DNA of 64,000 nt from Allobosea thiooxidans (GTDB taxonomy: Bacteria; Pseudomonadota; Alphaproteobacteria; Rhizobiales; Beijerinckiaceae), in the NCBI RefSeq assembly GCF_900168195.1, contig NZ_FUYX01000012.1, forward strand, positions 62,001 through 126,000, in the 5' to 3' direction. A program made the translations under genes and the position numbers. The notes under the pieces are model-generated. The model saw only the letters and a list, made by a program, of their open reading frames with translations. It did no database searches and had not been told where the DNA came from. Below are positions 61,103 through 64,000 of this stretch, piece after piece (the first letter of the stretch is position 1; the number at the start of each line of letters is the position of its first letter).

Positions 61103-61681
61103 CTACAGATAGGGCGGCGTGCAGGCGCTGACCACGATGCAGCGCGCCGAACCGATATTGCGGAACCGGTGGGGAATGCGGCTGTCGAAGAGATAGGCGT
61201 CGCCGGGGGCGAGGACCTTGATCTGGTCGCCGACGGTGACCTCCAGCTCGCCCGCCAGCACCACGCCGCCCTCGTGCGATTCGTGCTTGAGCATGGCGGC
61301 GCCGGTGTCGGCGCCCGGCTCGTAGCATTCGTGCAGGATCTGCAGGTTGTGGGCCTGCGCGTCGCCGACCTGGCGGAAGGACATCTGCCCGCGGCTGTCG
61401 CCGCCATTGACCTGGTGCAGACGCGAGGTCAGGTCGAGCAGGTCCGAAGCCTCGAAGAAGACCTTGTCCTTCGGCGTCCTGGCCTCGTCAAAAAAATTCA
61501 CCATCGTCATCGGGATGCCGTCGAGGATCTTGCGCAGCGACGCGACTGACGGGCTGTTCCGGTTCTGCTCGATCAGCGAGATCAGGCTGTGGGTAACGCC
61601 GGAGCGCGCGGCGAGTTCGCGCTGGGAAAGCCCGGCTGCAACCCTTAATTCCTTCAGCCTTCCGCCGACATCAAAGCTCAT
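61103..61681 (-). CDS. XRE family regulator with cupin domain (PuuR-like)
   Basis: A 192-residue regulator. The helix-turn-helix is GGRLKELRVAAGLSQRELAARSGVTHSLISLIEQNRNSPSVASLRKIL (key part SGVTHSLISLIEQNRNSPS). The cupin domain ends VLAGELEVTVGDQIKVLAPGDAYLFDSRIPHRFRNIG. This is the PuuR/YdcN type, which often controls amine or amino-acid catabolism. ATG 61681 is used; an extension to 61780 lacks family similarity. It diverges from an amidohydrolase and peptide-type transporter, which it probably controls. Confidence 0.9.
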   Translation of the reverse strand: MSFDVGGRLKELRVAAGLSQRELAARSGVTHSLISLIEQNRNSPSVASLRKILDGIPMTMVNFFDEARTPKDKVFFEASDLLDLTSRLHQVNGGDSRGQMSFRQVGDAQAHNLQILHECYEPGADTGAAMLKHESHEGGVVLAGELEVTVGDQIKVLAPGDAYLFDSRIPHRFRNIGSARCIVVSACTPPYL

Positions 61682-62005
61682 TTTTGTGCTCTCTCCCGAT
61701 CCGGTGCGCCTTGTCGTTCCTGCGCATTTTGCACGGGGCGCCTGCTCGACGGCCCTTGCCATGTTCAATATTCTGAGCAATGCTGACGGAAAGCCAATAA
61801 GAAAATAGTGTCATGGGGAACCGGCGGAGTGGAATAGTTTTCGCGTTCAGAGCAGACCGTCCAGACTAAAATCCTGATCCCGCGCGATAGGGGCGTGTGG
61901 AAGCGATGTTCCGTTTCCATGTGACGGTAGCTGCTTGCCGAATACTAGTCGCATGCCAAGGCCCATGGCGAGAAGTCAACAGGGAAAACAGGGTAAGCAG
62001 GGCCG
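61682..62005. other. 324-bp divergent intergenic region
   Basis: No gene found. A/T-rich stretches near 61762-61810 (ATGTTCAATATTCTGAGCAA and AAGCCAATAAGAAAATAGTG) probably hold the promoters and operator for the divergent regulator and amidohydrolase genes. No clear palindrome was recognised. The right part (62000 side) carries AGGG ribosome-binding-like sequence before the ATG at 62006. Confidence 0.6.
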
Positions 62006-63652
62006 ATGACGCAAGCGGAGACCGTTTTGTTGAATGGCCGCATCTTCTGCGGTTTGGCGGAAGGCTTCGCGGAAGCCTTGGCGATCGCTGGCGGCAAGGT
62101 GCTCGCGACCGGGTCGGCCACGGAGATCGCGGCGCTCCAGGGGCCCGGCACGAAAATCGTCGATCTCGCCGGCCGCGTTGCCATTCCCGGCCTCAACGAC
62201 GCGCATATGCACCTGCTCCCGCTCGGCCTCGCGATGAGCGAGGTCAATCTGCGTCCCGAGGAGGGCGTCAACAGCATCGACGAGGTTCTGCGCCGTGTTG
62301 CGGCTGCCGCCAAGGGCAAGAAGCCCGGCGAGTGGGTGATCGGTCGGGGCTACGACCACAACGAGCTCGCCGAGGGCCGTCATCCGACCGCCGAGGAGCT
62401 GGACCGCATCGCCCCGGACAATCCGGTCTACATCAAGCGCACCTGCGGCCATGTCGGCGTCGTCAACAGCCGGGCCATGGCCGCGGCCGGCATCGGCCAC
62501 AACACGCCGAGCCCGGCGGGCGGCCTGATCGAGCGGCGCGACAACAAGCTCACCGGCCTGCTGGCGGAGAGCGCCATGCGGTTGATCGTCGAGGCGATGC
62601 CGCAGCCGAGCGTCGCGGAGCTCAAGGCCGCGATCGAGAAGGCCGGGCACTACATGCTGTCCCAGGGCTTCACCAGCGTGATGGATGCCGGTGTCGGCAT
62701 GGGCGCTGGCATGGCCGAGATCGAGGCCTATGAGGAGGTCGCGCGCGCCGGCACCTTGCCGGTCCGGACCTGGGTCTGCATCTACGGCAATGCCGATGGT
62801 ATTGGCGACGAGGCCCATGCGGCGGGTTACCGCTTCGGCCGCGAGACCGGCCTGCTGCGCTACGGCGCGATGAAGGTCTTCGGCGATGGTAGTGCCGGCG
62901 GTCTGACCGCCGCGATGAGCGAGCCCTACCTCGTCGGCGATCCCGATAACCGCGGCATCTTCATCTATTCCGATGCCGACATGCATCGCTATCTCCGGCA
63001 CTACCACGAGCTCGGCTACCAGCTCGCGATCCATGCCATCGGCGATGCCGCGATCGAGCAGGTGCTGTCGGGCATGGAGAAGGCCGACAGCCCCGAGCAC
63101 CCGATCCGCGGGCGCCGCCACCGCATCGAGCATTGCGGCTTCCTGACCGACGGCCAGCTTGCCCGTATGGCCGCCGCCGGCATCGACCCGGTGCCGCAGC
63201 CGGCCTTCATCTACGAGTTCGGCGATCTCTATGTGATCAATCTCGGGCAGGAGCGCGCCGGCGCCTCCTATCCGATGCGCAAATGGCTCGATGCCGGCCT
63301 CCACGCCGCGGCGAGCTCGGATGCCCCGGTCTGCGCCACCGACCCGTTCAAGAACCTCTTCACCATGGTCACCCGCCAGACCAAGCGCCATACCGAGATC
63401 GGCGGCGCCGAGAAGCTGAGCATGGAAGAGGCGGTGCACGCCTATACCTTGCTCGGCGCCTATACCCAGTTCGCCGAGGACAGCCTCGGCCGGCTGGTGC
63501 CGGGCCAGTTCGCCGACATCGCCGTGCTCTCGCACGACATCTTCGCGGTCCCGGTCGAGGCGGTCGAGAACGAGGTGCGTTGCGACCTGACCCTGCTCGC
63601 TGGCGACGTCGTCTTCGACCGCCACGGCCAGGTCGCGGCCGCCGCGCAATAG
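62006..63652 (+). CDS. Amidohydrolase family protein (YtcJ/NfdA-like)
   Basis: A 548-residue metal-dependent hydrolase of the amidohydrolase_3 group. Metal ligands appear as GLNDAHMHLLPLG (HxH), YGAMKVFGDGSAGG (lysine region), AIHAIGDAAIEQVL, RHRIEHCGFLT and SSDAPVCATDPF (catalytic aspartate). Family members hydrolyse N-substituted formamides and other amides. Directly after it starts a DppB-type permease gene (15 bp gap), so its substrate is probably an imported amide or peptide-like compound. Confidence 0.9.
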   Translation: MTQAETVLLNGRIFCGLAEGFAEALAIAGGKVLATGSATEIAALQGPGTKIVDLAGRVAIPGLNDAHMHLLPLGLAMSEVNLRPEEGVNSIDEVLRRVAAAAKGKKPGEWVIGRGYDHNELAEGRHPTAEELDRIAPDNPVYIKRTCGHVGVVNSRAMAAAGIGHNTPSPAGGLIERRDNKLTGLLAESAMRLIVEAMPQPSVAELKAAIEKAGHYMLSQGFTSVMDAGVGMGAGMAEIEAYEEVARAGTLPVRTWVCIYGNADGIGDEAHAAGYRFGRETGLLRYGAMKVFGDGSAGGLTAAMSEPYLVGDPDNRGIFIYSDADMHRYLRHYHELGYQLAIHAIGDAAIEQVLSGMEKADSPEHPIRGRRHRIEHCGFLTDGQLARMAAAGIDPVPQPAFIYEFGDLYVINLGQERAGASYPMRKWLDAGLHAAASSDAPVCATDPFKNLFTMVTRQTKRHTEIGGAEKLSMEEAVHAYTLLGAYTQFAEDSLGRLVPGQFADIAVLSHDIFAVPVEAVENEVRCDLTLLAGDVVFDRHGQVAAAAQ

Positions 63653-63667
63653 GTCGGAGCGCTCTTC

Positions 63668-64000
63668 ATGCTGCGACATGCATTGCAAAGGCTATTGCTG
63701 GTCCTGCCGGTCCTGCTCGGCGTCCTGCTGATCGGCTTCCTGCTGATGCAGGTCGTGCCGACCGACCCGGCGCAGGTCCGCGCCGGGCCGACCGCGACCC
63801 AGGACGTGGTCCAGGCCATCCGCCAGGAGCTCGGGCTCGACCAGCCCCTCTGGAAGCAGTTCCTCATCTATATCGGGCGGCTGGCGCAGGGCGATCTCGG
63901 CGTCTCGATCATCAACAACGTCCCCGTCGTGCAGGAGCTCGGCAACACCATCGGCCCGACGCTCGAGCTGATGTTCGCCTCGCTGGTCTGGGCGATCCCG
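63668..64000 (+). CDS. Peptide/nickel-type ABC transporter permease (DppB-like), 5' part
   Basis: The first 111 codons are seen and the gene runs off the right edge. MLRHALQRLLLVLPVLLGVL opens the first membrane helix, followed by LMQVVPTDPAQ, ATQDVVQAIRQELGLDQPLWKQFLIYIGRLAQGDLGVSI and ELGNTIGPTLELMF, the standard N-terminal pattern of DppB/OppB permeases. It forms an operon with the amidohydrolase, and the remaining transporter genes should lie beyond the window. Confidence 0.93.
   Translation, partial: MLRHALQRLLLVLPVLLGVLLIGFLLMQVVPTDPAQVRAGPTATQDVVQAIRQELGLDQPLWKQFLIYIGRLAQGDLGVSIINNVPVVQELGNTIGPTLELMFASLVWAIP

Overview
This 64 kb window is chromosomal DNA of a GC-rich alphaproteobacterium, most likely a Hyphomicrobiales (Rhizobiales) member of the Bosea type. 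The reasons are very high G+C with strong third-position GC bias, alphaproteobacterial gene neighbourhoods (coaBC-dut; LpoA-like lipoprotein/rsmI/yraN/gshB; rph divergent from hrcA; nth divergent from a DUF2244 gene), many periplasmic-binding-protein transporters, and iron-control sites resembling those of Irr and RirA. The genus is inferred from style, not from a marker gene. I see no rRNA, tRNA, CRISPR, phage, insertion sequence or replication origin.

Layout. 1-4.3 kb: end of a CatE-like extradiol dioxygenase, then a leftward block coaBC, dut, an Rrf2 regulator, cysK and a GNAT acetyltransferase. 4.4-7.6 kb: an Lrp/AsnC regulator divergent from an SsuABC/TauABC-type transporter. 7.9-14.8 kb: a DsbD-family reductase, the lipoprotein/rsmI/yraN/gshB group, and moeB. 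15.0-24.7 kb: a ten-gene rightward operon joining a BMP-type nucleoside ABC transporter to cytidine deaminase, purine and pyrimidine nucleoside phosphorylases and deoxyribose-phosphate aldolase, plus two unexpected members, a metallo-beta-lactamase-fold hydrolase and a GhrA-like reductase. 24.8-33.0 kb: an SPW membrane protein, a XylF-type sugar transporter, nth, DUF2244, a methyltransferase, an Ada-like repair protein lacking its N-terminal domain, and a FAH-family sugar-acid dehydratase candidate. 33.2-38.2 kb: a Ugp-type transporter with a creatininase-family gene inserted between its permeases. 38.3-46.5 kb: hemW, rdgB, rph, hrcA, lepA, small regulators and csbD. 46.7-49.7 kb: an SDR, acyl-CoA dehydrogenase and aminoglycoside-phosphotransferase-fold kinase that together resemble a 4-hydroxyacyl-CoA pathway. 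49.9-61.0 kb: an iron island with a FecBCD transporter, two methyltransferases, and a leftward TonB receptor, esterase, second binding protein and siderophore-interacting protein set under an AraC/PchR-like regulator. 61.1-64.0 kb: a cupin regulator divergent from an amidohydrolase and the start of a DppB-type permease.

The window is dominated by nutrient capture: five complete or near-complete ABC importers plus the start of a sixth, several paired directly with the enzymes that consume the imported compound. I found no wholly unknown system. The most useful leads are the composition of the nucleoside operon, the creatininase in the ugp operon, the SDR/ACAD/kinase trio, and several regulatory sequences: ICE-like and IRO-like sites, PchR-type direct repeats, a 13-bp hairpin after ugpB, and an EcfG-type promoter for csbD. 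At least five families of palindromic intergenic repeats sit between genes, two of them in three copies each.
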